Below are positions 42,363 through 51,776 of a stretch of 64,000 bases of DNA, one piece after another (positions within the stretch are counted from its first letter, which is position 1; each line of letters opens with the position of its first letter). Both the position numbers and the translations under genes were made by a program. The stretch is from the NCBI RefSeq assembly GCF_003626535.1, contig NZ_RBAL01000006.1, positions 248,001 to 312,000 of the forward strand, read 5' to 3'. This DNA is from Streptomyces hoynatensis (lineage in GTDB: Bacteria > Actinomycetota > Actinomycetes > Streptomycetales > Streptomycetaceae). The notes under the pieces were generated by a model. That model did not search any database and was not told the DNA's origin. It worked only from the letters and a program-made list of their open reading frames with translations.

Positions 42363-42428
42363 GCCGCCGGGGCGGGCCGGACGGCGCCCCGCGCGGGGGC
42401 GAGTCCAGGCGCGCCCCTGGCGGCGGGC

Positions 42429-43430
42429 TCAGGCGGTGGTGACCGCGGTGGGGGCGGGGCGGGCGCCCGCGGAGACGGGCGCGGGCTCCGCGGCGGCGCT
42501 TGCCGGCACCGGGCCGCGGTCGCGGGTGGAGAGCAGCAGCCGCAGGACCGCGATCCACACCAGCGACGCCCCGAACAGGTGGATGCCGACGAGGAGTTCC
42601 GGCTCGTCGAGGAAGTACTGGACGTAGCCGATGACGCCCTGGCCCAGCAGCACGAGCAGCAGGTCCCTGGCCCGCGCCCGGGGGCCGGCCGGGGCGTCGG
42701 CGAGGCGCAGCACGGCCACGAGCGCCAGGGTGCCGAGCACGACCAGCCAGGCCAGCGCCGAGTGCGTCCTGGTGATCAGCGTCCAGTCGAACGGCATCCG
42801 GTCGATGTCGCTGCTGTCGCCGGCGTGCTTGCCGCTGCCGGTCACCGCCGTGCCCACGACGAGCAGCGCCGCCGCCAGCACCGCGAGCGCCAGCACGCCC
42901 CGCCGCACGGGCGCGCCGACCAGCGGGCGCGGGGCCTCGTCCCCCTCGGCGGTCCGCTGCCAGGTCACCACCGCGACCGTCAGCAGCGAGATGGCGGCCA
43001 GGAAGTGCGCGGCCACGATGTACGGGTTGAGATCGGTCAGCACGGTGATGCCGCCGATCACGCCGTTGCTCATCACGACCCAGAACTGCAGCCAGCCGAG
43101 CCGGGTGAGGGAGCGGCGGCGCGGCTTGGCGGAGCGGGCCGCGACGGTGACCCACACCGCGGCGGCCGTCACCACGTAGGTGAGCATCCGGTTGCCGAAC
43201 TCGATGGCGCCGTGCACGCCGCGCTCGCCGGTCGGGGTCAGGCTGTCGTCGCTGCACCGCGGCCAGGTCTCGCAGCCGAGGCCCGAGCCGGTGAGGCGGA
43301 CGGCGCCGCCGGTGACGATGATGACGACCGCTATCACCAGCGCGGCGGCCGCCGCGCGCCGGACGGTGCGCGGCGCGGGCGTCCAGTGACCGGCGATGAA
43401 GGCGAGGGGATTTCGCACGGCTTTCAGCAC
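42429..43430 (-). CDS. ctaA: Heme A synthase
   Basis: 333 residues with a GTG start. It is an eight-helix membrane protein of the COX15/CtaA family: GAVRLTGSGLGCETWPRC with the conserved external cysteine pair, HGAIEFGNRMLTY with a heme-ligand histidine, HFLAA, and later HSALAW and GIHLFGA. It oxidises heme O to heme A. The C-terminal 35 residues are Ala/Pro-rich and cytoplasmic. It works after CtaB in supply of cofactor to cytochrome aa3. Confidence 0.95.
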   Translation of the reverse strand: MLKAVRNPLAFIAGHWTPAPRTVRRAAAAALVIAVVIIVTGGAVRLTGSGLGCETWPRCSDDSLTPTGERGVHGAIEFGNRMLTYVVTAAAVWVTVAARSAKPRRRSLTRLGWLQFWVVMSNGVIGGITVLTDLNPYIVAAHFLAAISLLTVAVVTWQRTAEGDEAPRPLVGAPVRRGVLALAVLAAALLVVGTAVTGSGKHAGDSSDIDRMPFDWTLITRTHSALAWLVVLGTLALVAVLRLADAPAGPRARARDLLLVLLGQGVIGYVQYFLDEPELLVGIHLFGASLVWIAVLRLLLSTRDRGPVPASAAAEPAPVSAGARPAPTAVTTA

Positions 43431-43515
43431 CCGTTCATGGTATGCCCCCGCTTGTGCGCGGATTCACGAGGGGGCCGCGGGGGCGCCTGCGGTGCTCCCC
43501 GGGGCGCCCCCCGGC

Positions 43516-44304
43516 TCATTCCCAGCGGAAGAAGCGGCCCGCGGCGGCCAGGCCGAGGACGGCCCACGCGGCCAGCGCGGCGGCGTCGTCCCAGGGCAGC
43601 GAGGCGCCGTCGCGCAGCACCGCGCGCAGCCCGTCGGCGAGCGCGCCGAGCGGCGTCAGGGCCAGCAGGTCCGGCAGGGCGCCGGGGAAGTCGCCGAGGG
43701 GGATGATCACGCCGCCGAAGAACAGCAGCAGCACGAACACCAGGTTGGCCGCGGCGAGGGTCGCCTCGGCGCGCAGCGTGCCCGCCATCAGGAGCCCGAG
43801 CCCGGAGCAGGCCGCGGCGCCGAGCAGCATCAGCAGGGCGACGGCGACCGGGTTGCCGTGCGGCGACCAGCCGAGCAGCAGCGCGACCGCCGTCAGCAGC
43901 GCCGTCTGCAGGAGCAGGGTGACCAGGACGGACAGCGTCTTTCCGCACATCAGGCCCCAGCGCGGCAGCGGGGAGGCGGCGAGCCGCTTGAGCACCCCGT
44001 AGCGGCGCTCGAAGCCGGTGGCGATGGCCTGCCCGGTGAAGGCGGTGGACAGCACGGCGAGCGCGAGGATGCCGGGCGCCAGGAAGTCGACGCGCTCGCC
44101 GCCGCCGCGTTCCGAGGCGTCCAGGGAGACGATGTCCAGGCCGCTGAAGAGGACGAGCAGCAGGGTGGGGATCACCACGGTCAGCAGCAGCTGCTCCCCC
44201 TGCCGCAGCAGCATCCTGGTCTCGATCGCGGCCTGGGCCGCGATCATCCTGGACACCGGGGCGGCGCCCGGGCTCGGCGCGTACCGGCCGGCGACGGCGG
44301 TCAT
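43516..44304 (-). CDS. ABC-2 type transporter permease
   Basis: 262 residues from ATG 44304, overlapping the ATPase stop by four bases. Six hydrophobic helices are visible (for example LLLTVVIPTLLLVLF, LVTLLLQTALLTAVALLLGW and LVFVLLLFFGGVIIPLG), the ABC-2 membrane fold. GFERRYGVLKRLAASPLPRWGLMCGK matches the coupling region. With the adjoining ATPase it forms a two-protein exporter; the pair is usual next to ctaA in Streptomyces, but its substrate is not known to me. Confidence 0.9.
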   Translation of the reverse strand: MTAVAGRYAPSPGAAPVSRMIAAQAAIETRMLLRQGEQLLLTVVIPTLLLVLFSGLDIVSLDASERGGGERVDFLAPGILALAVLSTAFTGQAIATGFERRYGVLKRLAASPLPRWGLMCGKTLSVLVTLLLQTALLTAVALLLGWSPHGNPVAVALLMLLGAAACSGLGLLMAGTLRAEATLAAANLVFVLLLFFGGVIIPLGDFPGALPDLLALTPLGALADGLRAVLRDGASLPWDDAAALAAWAVLGLAAAGRFFRWE

Positions 44305-45236
44305 GACCGCAGCTCCCTTCCCGTGAGTTCGAGGAACACGTCCTCCAGTGTGTGCCGCCTGGTGGTGATCCGGTCGGCGAGGACCCCGTGCTGCGCGCAC
44401 CAGGCCGTCACGGTGGCCAGCAGCCGCGGGCCGACGTCGCCGGTGACCCGGTAGCTGCCCGGGCTCGGCTCGGTCACCTCGCTGCCGGCGGGCAGGGCCG
44501 CGCGCAGCGAGGCGAGGTCGAGTCCGGGGCGGCCGGCGAAGCGCAGCACGTCGGCCGCCGCGCCGCCGCCGAGTTCCAGCGGGGCGCCCTGCGCGATGGC
44601 CCGGCCGCGGTCCACGATGACCACCTCGTCGGCGAGTTCCTCGGCCTCGTCCATGTAGTGGGTGGTGAGCACCACGGTGACCCCGTCGGCGCGCAGCTCG
44701 CGGACCAGCTCCCAGGTGGCGTGCCTGGCCTGCGGGTCCAGGCCCGCCGTCGGCTCGTCGAGGAACACCAATTCGGGGCGGCCCACCACGGCCAGGGCGA
44801 GCGCGAGGCGCTGCTTCTGGCCGCCGGAGAGCCGCCGGTAGGGGGTGCGCCCGCAGCCGGCGAGGCCCAGGCGCTCGGCGAGGGCGTCCACGTCCAGGGG
44901 GTGGGCGTGCAGCCCGGCCACGTGCCGCAGCATCTCGACGGCGCGCACCCCGGGGTAGATGCCGCCGCTCTGGAGCATGACGCCGATCCGCGGGCGCAGC
45001 AGGGCGGCCTCGCGGACCGGGTCGAGGCCGAGGACGCGCAGCCGCCCGCCGTCCGGGGCGCGGTAGCCCTCGCAGAGCTCGATCGTCGTGGTCTTCCCGG
45101 CCCCGTTGGGCCCCAGCACCGCGGTGACGGTGGCCCTGCGGACGGTCAGGTCGAGGCCGTCCACCGCGGTCGTCCGGCCGTACCGCTTGACCAGGCCGAC
45201 CGCTTCGACGGCCGGTTCGGCGCCTGCGGTGTGCAT
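44301..45236 (-). CDS. ABC transporter ATP-binding protein
   Basis: 311 residues. Walker A is GPNGAGKTT, the signature LSGGQKQRLALA and Walker B LVFLDEPTAGLDPQARH, followed by the switch histidine in LTTHYMDEAEE. The order and C-terminal domain match DrrA/CcmA-type exporters. It is coupled to the permease downstream. It probably exports a lipid-like or toxic compound. Confidence 0.93.
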   Translation of the reverse strand: MHTAGAEPAVEAVGLVKRYGRTTAVDGLDLTVRRATVTAVLGPNGAGKTTTIELCEGYRAPDGGRLRVLGLDPVREAALLRPRIGVMLQSGGIYPGVRAVEMLRHVAGLHAHPLDVDALAERLGLAGCGRTPYRRLSGGQKQRLALALAVVGRPELVFLDEPTAGLDPQARHATWELVRELRADGVTVVLTTHYMDEAEELADEVVIVDRGRAIAQGAPLELGGGAAADVLRFAGRPGLDLASLRAALPAGSEVTEPSPGSYRVTGDVGPRLLATVTAWCAQHGVLADRITTRRHTLEDVFLELTGRELRS

Positions 45237-45347
45237 GGGGGCGAGTCTAGGTCCGCCCGCGGGCCCGGCCCGCGCCGGGTGGGGGCCGGGCCCGCGGGCC
45301 CGGGAGCGGGCCCCGCGCCGGGGCGGGCCGGGGGCTTCGGGCCGGCG

Positions 45348-46652
45348 TCAGCCGCCGGCGAGGCGGGTGCCGCCCTCGGTCAGCAGGACGGGCCTGCCGG
45401 TGCGGGCCGCCTCGTCGGCGGCGACGCCGGTGAGCACGCTGCGCACCCCGTCGCGGTAGCCGGCCTGGCGGGCCAGCGGGTCGTTCGCCGCGCCGCGGAA
45501 GACGTCGTCGAGGAGCAGCCGGTCGCCGCCGCCGTGGCCGCCGGCGCCCGCGTGGATCGGGATCTCCTCGGCGGGCTTCCAGTGTTCCTGGACCCGCAGC
45601 CGCTCGAAGACGCCCTCGTCCTGCCGGTCCTTGCTGACCGAGGGGTCGATCGCGGCCGAGGGGGGCGTCCAGGAGCGCTCGCAGACCTCAAGCTCCAGGC
45701 GGCCGTGCGTGCCGTTGAACGCGACCCGGTAGCCCTCCCAGGGGGCGTGGGCGTGCAGCGAGTAGGTCAGCAGCGCCCGGTTCGCGTAGCGCACCAGCAC
45801 CGACATGTTGTCCGGGATGGTGACGCCCTCGGTGAAGACGTCCTGGTCGCGGAGGTACCCGTCCTCGTGCTCCGCGTCCAGGTAGAGGCGCTTGAGCCGC
45901 GGGTCGGCCGCCATGTCGAGGAGGAAGGGGTCGCTGCCGAGGCCGGGGGCGCCGTGCGCCCGGGCGGGGCGCGGGCCGAATGCGCGCGCCCCGGCGTTGC
46001 CGCCGCCGTAGAAGCGCAGGTCGGTCTGGGCGAAGACGAGCTCGGGGTGGGAGGCCAGCCACCAGTTGATCAGGTCGAAGTGGTGGGTCGACTTGTGCAC
46101 GAGCAGGCCGCCGGAGCACTCGCGGCGGCGGTGCCAGCGGCGGAAGTAGTCGGCGCCGTGCATCGTGTCGAGCAGCCACTCGAAGTGCACCGAGGTGACC
46201 TCGCCGATGCGGCCGGAGGCGAGGACCTCGCGGACCGCGGAGTTGCGCGGGGAGTAGCGGTAGTTGAACGTCACCACCAGGCTGCCCCGGCTGCGCTCGG
46301 CGGCCTCGGCGATCCTGGCGCAGCCCTCCGCGTCGATGGTCAGCGGCTTCTCCACGACGACGTCGCGCCCGGCGTCGAGGGCCGCGCACACGTACCGGGC
46401 GTGGGCCGAGTCCATCGTGGTGACGATGACGGCGTCGGCGCCCTCGATCGCGGTGGCGAACTCCTCGGCCGGGTAGCAGGGGACCGCGGGCCGGCCGCCG
46501 GCCGTCACGCGCTCGTTGTAGTAGTCCATGCGCGTCCGGTTGCGGTCGCAGAAGGCGACGATCTCACCGGCGTCGCTCCAGTCGCCGAGCAGCGCGTCCA
46601 CGTACATCTGGGCCCGGTGGCCGAGCCCGACGATGGCGAAACGGCGTGTCAT
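45348..46652 (-). CDS. Gfo/Idh/MocA family oxidoreductase
   Basis: 434 residues from ATG 46652, with GGAGA upstream; the open frame to 46877 crosses a likely operator region. The Rossmann fold begins FAIVGLGHRAQMYVDALL, with the EKPLTID lysine-proline motif near residue 100 and the C-terminal sugar-binding beta-sheet domain. Such enzymes oxidise or reduce sugars and inositols with NAD(P). No partner sugar genes adjoin it. It has its own LacI-like box upstream and sits between the ABC pair and sufR. Confidence 0.88.
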   Translation of the reverse strand: MTRRFAIVGLGHRAQMYVDALLGDWSDAGEIVAFCDRNRTRMDYYNERVTAGGRPAVPCYPAEEFATAIEGADAVIVTTMDSAHARYVCAALDAGRDVVVEKPLTIDAEGCARIAEAAERSRGSLVVTFNYRYSPRNSAVREVLASGRIGEVTSVHFEWLLDTMHGADYFRRWHRRRECSGGLLVHKSTHHFDLINWWLASHPELVFAQTDLRFYGGGNAGARAFGPRPARAHGAPGLGSDPFLLDMAADPRLKRLYLDAEHEDGYLRDQDVFTEGVTIPDNMSVLVRYANRALLTYSLHAHAPWEGYRVAFNGTHGRLELEVCERSWTPPSAAIDPSVSKDRQDEGVFERLRVQEHWKPAEEIPIHAGAGGHGGGDRLLLDDVFRGAANDPLARQAGYRDGVRSVLTGVAADEAARTGRPVLLTEGGTRLAGG

Positions 46653-46738
46653 CCGAGAGTCTCCTGGAAAGTGCGTTGGCTCGGGGTGGCGGCGGCCCGC
46701 CGGGCCCGCGCGGGGGGCGGGGCGCCGGGCGGGTGATC

Positions 46739-46752
46739 GACAAACGTTTGCA
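46739..46752 (-). promoter_or_regulatory. LacI-family-type operator for Gfo/Idh gene
   Basis: Minus strand TGCAAACGTTTGTC, holding the perfect palindrome CAAACGTTTG with the central CG typical of LacI-family operators. It lies about 87 bases before the gene start. Confidence 0.5.
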
Positions 46753-46864
46753 GCACGCTTTCCCATATCGGGGAAAACGTCAAGGTCTGTGGGCAACAAC
46801 CGGTTGCACAATCGACGGCAAAGCTCGCGCCGCGCGCGCCCGTGGCCCCGGGCGGCCCCGGCCT

Positions 46865-46883
46865 TCAGGTTAGGCATGCCTTA
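46865..46883 (+). promoter_or_regulatory. Iron-box-like site (DmdR1/IdeR type) upstream of sufR
   Basis: TCAGGTTAGGCATGCCTTA agrees with the DtxR-family consensus TTAGGTTAGGCTAACCTAA at 14 of 19 positions and contains the perfect palindrome AGGCATGCCT. It suggests iron control of the suf operon. Confidence 0.5.
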
Positions 46884-46942
46884 CGTGATGTACTGCATCC
46901 CGGCAGGTCAGGACCCGGCTTGCCCGTGCCGTCTGAATTACG

Positions 46943-46956
46943 CAACAATGACGTTG
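46943..46956 (+). promoter_or_regulatory. SufR-type operator overlapping the sufR start codon
   Basis: CAAC-AATGAC-GTTG fits the CAAC-N6-GTTG motif described for Streptomyces SufR. Its last G is the first base of the sufR GTG codon, so bound SufR would block its own operon. Confidence 0.75.
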
Positions 46957-47855
46957 TGAAAAAGCGGAGCGAGCGGCGTGAGACCGCGGCGACCGGTCAG
47001 GCCGCCGCGCGCGAGGCGCTGCCCGCGGGGGCCGCTCAGGCCCCGCCCGCCACCGAGGAGCAGTCGGGGACGCGGCAGCGCGTGGCCAGGTCCATCCTGC
47101 AGCACGGCCCCTCCACGGCGGCCGAGCTCGCCGGCCGGCTCGGGCTGACCCAGGCCGCCGTGCGCCGGCACCTCGACGCCCTGGCCGCCGAGGGCCTGGT
47201 CGAGCCCCGCGAGAAGCGGGTCTACGGCTCGCGCGGCCGCGGCCGTCCGGCCAAGGTGTTCGCCCTGACCGACGAGGGCAGGGGCGCCTTCGACCAGGCG
47301 TACGACGAGCTCGCCGTCGAGGCGCTGCGCTGGATCGAGCGCGCCGCCGGGGGCGGCGAGGGCGGCGCGGCGGCCGTCATGGCCTTCGCCCGGGAGCGGG
47401 CCGCCGCCCAGGCGGAGCTCTACCGCCCGTTCCTCCAGGACGCGCCCGCCGCCGAGCGGGCCAGGGCGCTGGCCGAGGCGCTCACGCACCACGGGTACGC
47501 GGCGGCCACCCGCGGCGTGCCCTCCCCGCCCGGGGAGCAGCTGTGCCAGCACCACTGCCCGGTGGCACACGCGGCGGCCCGCTTCCCGCAGCTGTGCGAG
47601 GCGGAGACCGAGGTGTTCTCCCGCCTGCTCGGCAGCCACGTGCAGCGGCTCGCCACCATCGCCCACGGCGACGGCGTCTGCACGACCTTCGTACCGAAGT
47701 CCACGGCGGAGGCACCGGCGGAAGCGCCGGAGCCCGCCCCCACCGAGGGCCGCGCCGAGCGCTCCCGCGGCCGGCCGGCCGAGCCCTCGCTTCCGTCACA
47801 TCCGCTCAAGAAGACCACCGCACACGCACGCATCGCCGGGAGGAACCCCGCATGA
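46956..47855 (+). CDS. sufR: Iron-sulfur cluster biosynthesis repressor SufR
   Basis: 299 residues from GTG 46956. The N-terminal winged helix ([30 protein letters not shown]) is followed by a wing with [12 protein letters not shown]. The C-terminal half has cysteines in [18 protein letters not shown] plus a fourth in GVCTTF, suited to hold a [4Fe-4S] cluster. With cluster bound the family represses suf; loss of the cluster lifts repression. Its stop overlaps the sufB ATG by four bases. A proline/alanine-rich tail ends the protein. Confidence 0.93.
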   Translation: MKKRSERRETAATGQAAAREALPAGAAQAPPATEEQSGTRQRVARSILQHGPSTAAELAGRLGLTQAAVRRHLDALAAEGLVEPREKRVYGSRGRGRPAKVFALTDEGRGAFDQAYDELAVEALRWIERAAGGGEGGAAAVMAFARERAAAQAELYRPFLQDAPAAERARALAEALTHHGYAAATRGVPSPPGEQLCQHHCPVAHAAARFPQLCEAETEVFSRLLGSHVQRLATIAHGDGVCTTFVPKSTAEAPAEAPEPAPTEGRAERSRGRPAEPSLPSHPLKKTTAHARIAGRNPA

Positions 47856-49273
47856 CGCTCCCCACGGAGACTGCCCACCCCGAGCTCGAGGGCCTGGGCA
47901 CGTACGAATACGGCTGGGCCGACTCCGACGAGGCGGGCGCCGCCGCGAGGCGCGGCCTTTCCGAGGAGGTCGTCCGCGACATCTCGGCCAAGAAGTCCGA
48001 GCCCGAGTGGATGCTCAGGCTGCGCCTGAAGGGCCTGAAGCTCTTCGCCAAGAAGCCCATGCCCACCTGGGGCTCCGACCTCAGCGGCATCGACTTCGAC
48101 AACATCAAGTACTTCGTGCGCTCCACCGAGAAGCAGGCCCAGAGCTGGGAGGACCTGCCCGAGGACATCAAGCGCACCTACGACAAGCTGGGCATCCCCG
48201 AGGCCGAGAAGCAGCGCCTGGTCGCGGGCGTGGCCGCGCAGTACGAGTCCGAGGTCGTCTACCACCAGATCCGCGAGGACCTGGAGCGGCAGGGCGTGAT
48301 CTTCCTCGACACGGACACCGCGCTCAAGGAGCACCCGGACCTCTTCCAGGAGTACTTCGGCACCGTCATCCCCGCCGGGGACAACAAGTTCGCCGCGCTG
48401 AACACGGCGGTCTGGTCGGGCGGCTCGTTCATCTACGTCCCGCCGGGCGTCCACGTCGACATCCCGCTCCAGGCCTACTTCCGGATCAACACCGAGAACA
48501 TGGGCCAGTTCGAGCGGACCCTGATCATCGTCGACGAGAACGCCTACGTGCACTACGTCGAGGGCTGCACCGCCCCGATCTACAACTCGGACTCCCTGCA
48601 CTCCGCCGTCGTGGAGATCATCGTCAAGAAGGGCGGCCGCTGCCGCTACACGACGATCCAGAACTGGTCCAACAACGTCTACAACCTGGTGACCAAGCGC
48701 GCCGTGGCCTACGAGGGCGCCACCATGGAGTGGGTGGACGGCAACATCGGCTCCAAGGTGACGATGAAGTACCCGGCCGTCTACCTCATGGGCGAGCACG
48801 CCAGGGGCGAGACGCTGTCCATCGCCTTCGCCGGCGAGGGCCAGCACCAGGACGCCGGCGCGAAGATGGTCCACATGGCGCCGCGGACCTCGTCCAACAT
48901 CGTCTCCAAGTCCGTGGCCAGGAGCGGCGGCCGCACCTCCTACCGCGGCCTGATCGAGATCAGCGAGGGCGCGGCCGGGTCGAAGTCCAACGTCCTGTGC
49001 GACGCGCTGCTCGTCGACACGGTCTCCCGCTCCGACACCTACCCCTACGTCGACGTCCGCGAGGACGACGTGACCATGGGCCACGAGGCCACCGTCTCGA
49101 AGGTCAGCGACGACCAGCTGTTCTACCTGATGAGCCGCGGCCTGTCCGAGGACGAGGCGATGGCGATGATCGTGCGCGGCTTCGTCGAGCCGATCGCCAA
49201 GGAGCTCCCCATGGAGTACGCCCTGGAGCTGAACCGGCTGATCGAGCTCCAGATGGAGGGCGCCGTCGGCTGA
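47852..49273 (+). CDS. sufB: Fe-S cluster assembly protein SufB
   Basis: 473 residues from ATG 47852 (ATGA overlap with sufR). The beta-helix core has [27 protein letters not shown] with the sulfur-accepting cysteine, and the C-terminal [18 protein letters not shown]. SufB forms the scaffold with SufC and SufD. The 188-base gap after it is the largest within the operon. Confidence 0.97.
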   Translation: MTLPTETAHPELEGLGTYEYGWADSDEAGAAARRGLSEEVVRDISAKKSEPEWMLRLRLKGLKLFAKKPMPTWGSDLSGIDFDNIKYFVRSTEKQAQSWEDLPEDIKRTYDKLGIPEAEKQRLVAGVAAQYESEVVYHQIREDLERQGVIFLDTDTALKEHPDLFQEYFGTVIPAGDNKFAALNTAVWSGGSFIYVPPGVHVDIPLQAYFRINTENMGQFERTLIIVDENAYVHYVEGCTAPIYNSDSLHSAVVEIIVKKGGRCRYTTIQNWSNNVYNLVTKRAVAYEGATMEWVDGNIGSKVTMKYPAVYLMGEHARGETLSIAFAGEGQHQDAGAKMVHMAPRTSSNIVSKSVARSGGRTSYRGLIEISEGAAGSKSNVLCDALLVDTVSRSDTYPYVDVREDDVTMGHEATVSKVSDDQLFYLMSRGLSEDEAMAMIVRGFVEPIAKELPMEYALELNRLIELQMEGAVG

Positions 49274-49416
49274 CCGGCCCCGCGGCCGGCCGGGGCGGGG
49301 CGCCCGGTTCCCCCGGATTCCCCGCCCCACCCCCGGGAGCCGCCCGGCGGCCCCCGGGCCGCTCGGCAGCCCCCCGACACGTGCGACAAGACCGAAGACA
49401 GCAGCCCAAGCAGTCC

Positions 49417-49443
49417 CACAAGAGCCACAAGAGCCACAAGAGA
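49417..49443 (+). repeat. Three 9-bp tandem repeats upstream of sufD
   Basis: CACAAGAGC, CACAAGAGC and CACAAGAGA run without gaps and end directly before an in-frame GTG at 49444. They offer several weak AAGAG ribosome-like sites before sufD. Confidence 0.7.
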
Positions 49444-49461
49444 GTGAGCACGACGACAGCC

Positions 49462-50643
49462 ATGGCTGAGGCCCAGAGCATGCCGGCCGGTGCCGGCCCG
49501 GGAGGCGCGGTCGCGGTGGCCGGCGAGTCCGGCGTCGCGACCCGGATGAGCGCGCCGCCGTCCTACGACGTCGCGGACTTCCCCGTCCCGCACGGCCGCG
49601 AGGAGGAGTGGCGTTTCACTCCGCTGGAGCGGCTTCGCGGCCTGCACGACGGCACCGCCGCCGCCGCGGGCTCGATCAAGGTCGACGTCACCGCCCCCGA
49701 GGGCGTGACCGTGACGACCGTCGGCCGCGAGGATCCGCGCGTCGGCAAGGCGGGCGTGCCCGTCGACCGGCTCGCCGCGCAGGCGTACAGCTCCTTCGAG
49801 AAGGCCACGGTGGTCTCCGTGCCCGCCGAGGCGGTGCTCACCGAGCCGGTGCGGCTCGCGCTGCACGGCGAGGGCGGCGCGACCTTCGGGCACACCGTCT
49901 TCGAGGTGGGCGCCTTCGCCGAGGTCGTCCTCGTCGTCGACCACACCGGCGAGGGGCTGCGCGCGGCGAACGTCGAGTTCCTGGTGGGCGAGGGCGCCAA
50001 GGTGACCTTCGTCAGCGTGCAGGACTGGGCGGACACCGCCGTGCACTGCTCGCAGCACAGCGTGCTCATCGGCCGCAACGCCAGCTTCAAGTCGGTCGTC
50101 GTCACCTTCGGCGGCGACCTGGTCCGGCTCCACCCCCGGGTGAGCTTCGCGGGACCGGGCGGCGAGGCCGAGATGTACGGCCTGTACTTCACCGCCGACG
50201 GCCAGCACCACGAGCACCGCCTGGTGATCGACCACACCGCCCCCAACTGCCGCAGCAACGTGGCCTACAAGGGCGCCCTCCAGGGCGAGCGGGCGCACGC
50301 CGTGTGGGTCGGCGACGTGGTGATCAGGACGCAGGCCACCGGCACCGACACCTACGAGCTGAACCGCAACCTGGTCCTGACCGACGGCGCGCGGGTCGAC
50401 TCGGTCCCCAACCTGGAGATCGAGACCGGCGAGATCGTCGGCGCCGGGCACGCCTCGGCCACCGGCCGCTTCGAGGACGAGCAGCTGTTCTACCTCATGG
50501 CCAGGGGCATCCCGGCCGCGGAGGCGCGGCGCCTGGTGGTGCGCGGCTTCTTCGCCGAGCTGGTCCAGCAGATCGGCGTCTCCGACGTCGAGGAGCGGCT
50601 GATCGCCAAGGTCGAGGCCGAGCTGGAGGCGTCGATCGCATGA
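49462..50643 (+). CDS. sufD: Fe-S cluster assembly protein SufD
   Basis: 393 residues from ATG 49462, matching the usual Streptomyces start MAEAQ; GTG 49444 is in frame. The conserved VPHGREEEWRFTPLERL opens the domain and ARGIPAAEARRLVVRGFFAELV ends it, parallel to SufB. It pairs with SufB and SufC. The stop overlaps the Rieske gene by four bases. Confidence 0.95.
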   Translation: MAEAQSMPAGAGPGGAVAVAGESGVATRMSAPPSYDVADFPVPHGREEEWRFTPLERLRGLHDGTAAAAGSIKVDVTAPEGVTVTTVGREDPRVGKAGVPVDRLAAQAYSSFEKATVVSVPAEAVLTEPVRLALHGEGGATFGHTVFEVGAFAEVVLVVDHTGEGLRAANVEFLVGEGAKVTFVSVQDWADTAVHCSQHSVLIGRNASFKSVVVTFGGDLVRLHPRVSFAGPGGEAEMYGLYFTADGQHHEHRLVIDHTAPNCRSNVAYKGALQGERAHAVWVGDVVIRTQATGTDTYELNRNLVLTDGARVDSVPNLEIETGEIVGAGHASATGRFEDEQLFYLMARGIPAAEARRLVVRGFFAELVQQIGVSDVEERLIAKVEAELEASIA

Positions 50644-51005
50644 GCCACCCAAGCGGCCAGGGCGCGCCCGCCCCCGGGGACTTCGTCCGGGTCTGCGCGC
50701 TCGGCGACCTGGAGGACAGCGTCCCGCTGCGGGTGGAGGTCGGCGGCACCCCGGTCTCCGTCGTCCGTACCGAGGGCGAGGTCTTCGCGGTCAACGACAT
50801 CTGTTCGCACGCGAACGTCTCGCTGTCCGAGGGGGAGGTGGAGGACTGCCAGATCGAGTGCTGGCTGCACGGCTCCAGCTTCGACCTGCGCACCGGGAAG
50901 CCCTCCGGGCTGCCCGCCACCCGCCCCATCCCCGTTTACCCCGTCACAATCGATGGAGACGGCCCCGACGCGGCCGTGCTCGTCTCCCTCACCCAGGAGT
51001 CCTGA
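50640..51005 (+). CDS. Rieske [2Fe-2S] ferredoxin-like protein
   Basis: 121 residues. The cluster ligands are in CSHANVSL and CWLHGSSF, the C-x-H ... C-x2-H pattern of soluble Rieske ferredoxins. It sits inside the suf operon with an ATGA overlap to sufD and nine bases before sufC, as in other actinobacteria. It may deliver electrons for cluster assembly; this is inference. Confidence 0.93.
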   Translation: MSHPSGQGAPAPGDFVRVCALGDLEDSVPLRVEVGGTPVSVVRTEGEVFAVNDICSHANVSLSEGEVEDCQIECWLHGSSFDLRTGKPSGLPATRPIPVYPVTIDGDGPDAAVLVSLTQES

Positions 51006-51014
51006 GGCATCCCC

Positions 51015-51776
51015 ATGGCAACGCTTGAGATCCACGACCTGCACGTCTCCGTCGAGGGCGAGTCCGGCCCGAGAGAGATCCTGCGCGGGGTCGACCTGAC
51101 CGTGAAGCAGGGCGAGACGCACGCCATCATGGGCCCCAACGGCTCCGGCAAGTCGACCCTGGCCTACTCCCTGGCCGGCCACCCCAAGTACACGGTGACC
51201 GGCGGCAGCGTGACCCTGGACGGCGAGGACGTCCTGGCGATGAGCGTCGACGAGCGGGCCAGGGCCGGGCTCTTCCTCGCCATGCAGTACCCGGTCGAGG
51301 TCCCCGGCGTCTCCGTCTCCAACTTCCTGCGCACCTCGGCCACCGCCGTCCGCGGCGAGGCACCCAGGCTGCGGACCTGGGTGAAGGAGGTCAAGGAGGC
51401 GATGGAGCGCCTGGAGATGGACCCCGCCTTCGCCGAGCGCAACGTCAACGAGGGCTTCTCCGGCGGCGAGAAGAAGCGCCACGAGATCCTTCAGCTCGAA
51501 CTGCTGAAGCCGAAGGTCGCCATCCTCGACGAGACCGACTCCGGCCTGGACATCGACGCGCTGCGCATCGTCTCCGAGGGCGTCAACCGGGTCCGCGAGA
51601 CGGGTGAGGTGGGCACCCTGCTGATCACCCACTACACGCGCATCCTGCGCTACATCACGCCGGACCACGTGCACGTCTTCGCCGCCGGCCGGGTCGTCGA
51701 GTCGGGCGGCCCCGAGCTGGCCGACAAGCTCGAGTCCGAGGGCTACGAGCAGTACACCAAGGGAGGGGCGTCATGA
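51015..51776 (+). CDS. sufC: Fe-S cluster assembly ATPase SufC
   Basis: 253 residues. It is an ABC-type ATPase: Walker A GPNGSGKST, signature FSGGEKKRHEILQ, Walker B VAILDETDSGLD, and LLITHYTRIL with the switch histidine. It powers the SufBCD scaffold. It overlaps sufS by four bases. Confidence 0.97.
   Translation: MATLEIHDLHVSVEGESGPREILRGVDLTVKQGETHAIMGPNGSGKSTLAYSLAGHPKYTVTGGSVTLDGEDVLAMSVDERARAGLFLAMQYPVEVPGVSVSNFLRTSATAVRGEAPRLRTWVKEVKEAMERLEMDPAFAERNVNEGFSGGEKKRHEILQLELLKPKVAILDETDSGLDIDALRIVSEGVNRVRETGEVGTLLITHYTRILRYITPDHVHVFAAGRVVESGGPELADKLESEGYEQYTKGGAS

Larger units (their letters stand above)
46653..46955. other. 303-base divergent control region (Gfo/Idh gene and sufR)
   Basis: Unusually rich in symmetrical sites: LacI-like box (46739-46752), TTTCCC-N6-GGGAAA (46759-46776), CAACCGGTTG (46797-46806), iron-box-like site (46865-46883) and SufR-type box (46943-46956). 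No gene is supported in it. Confidence 0.7.
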
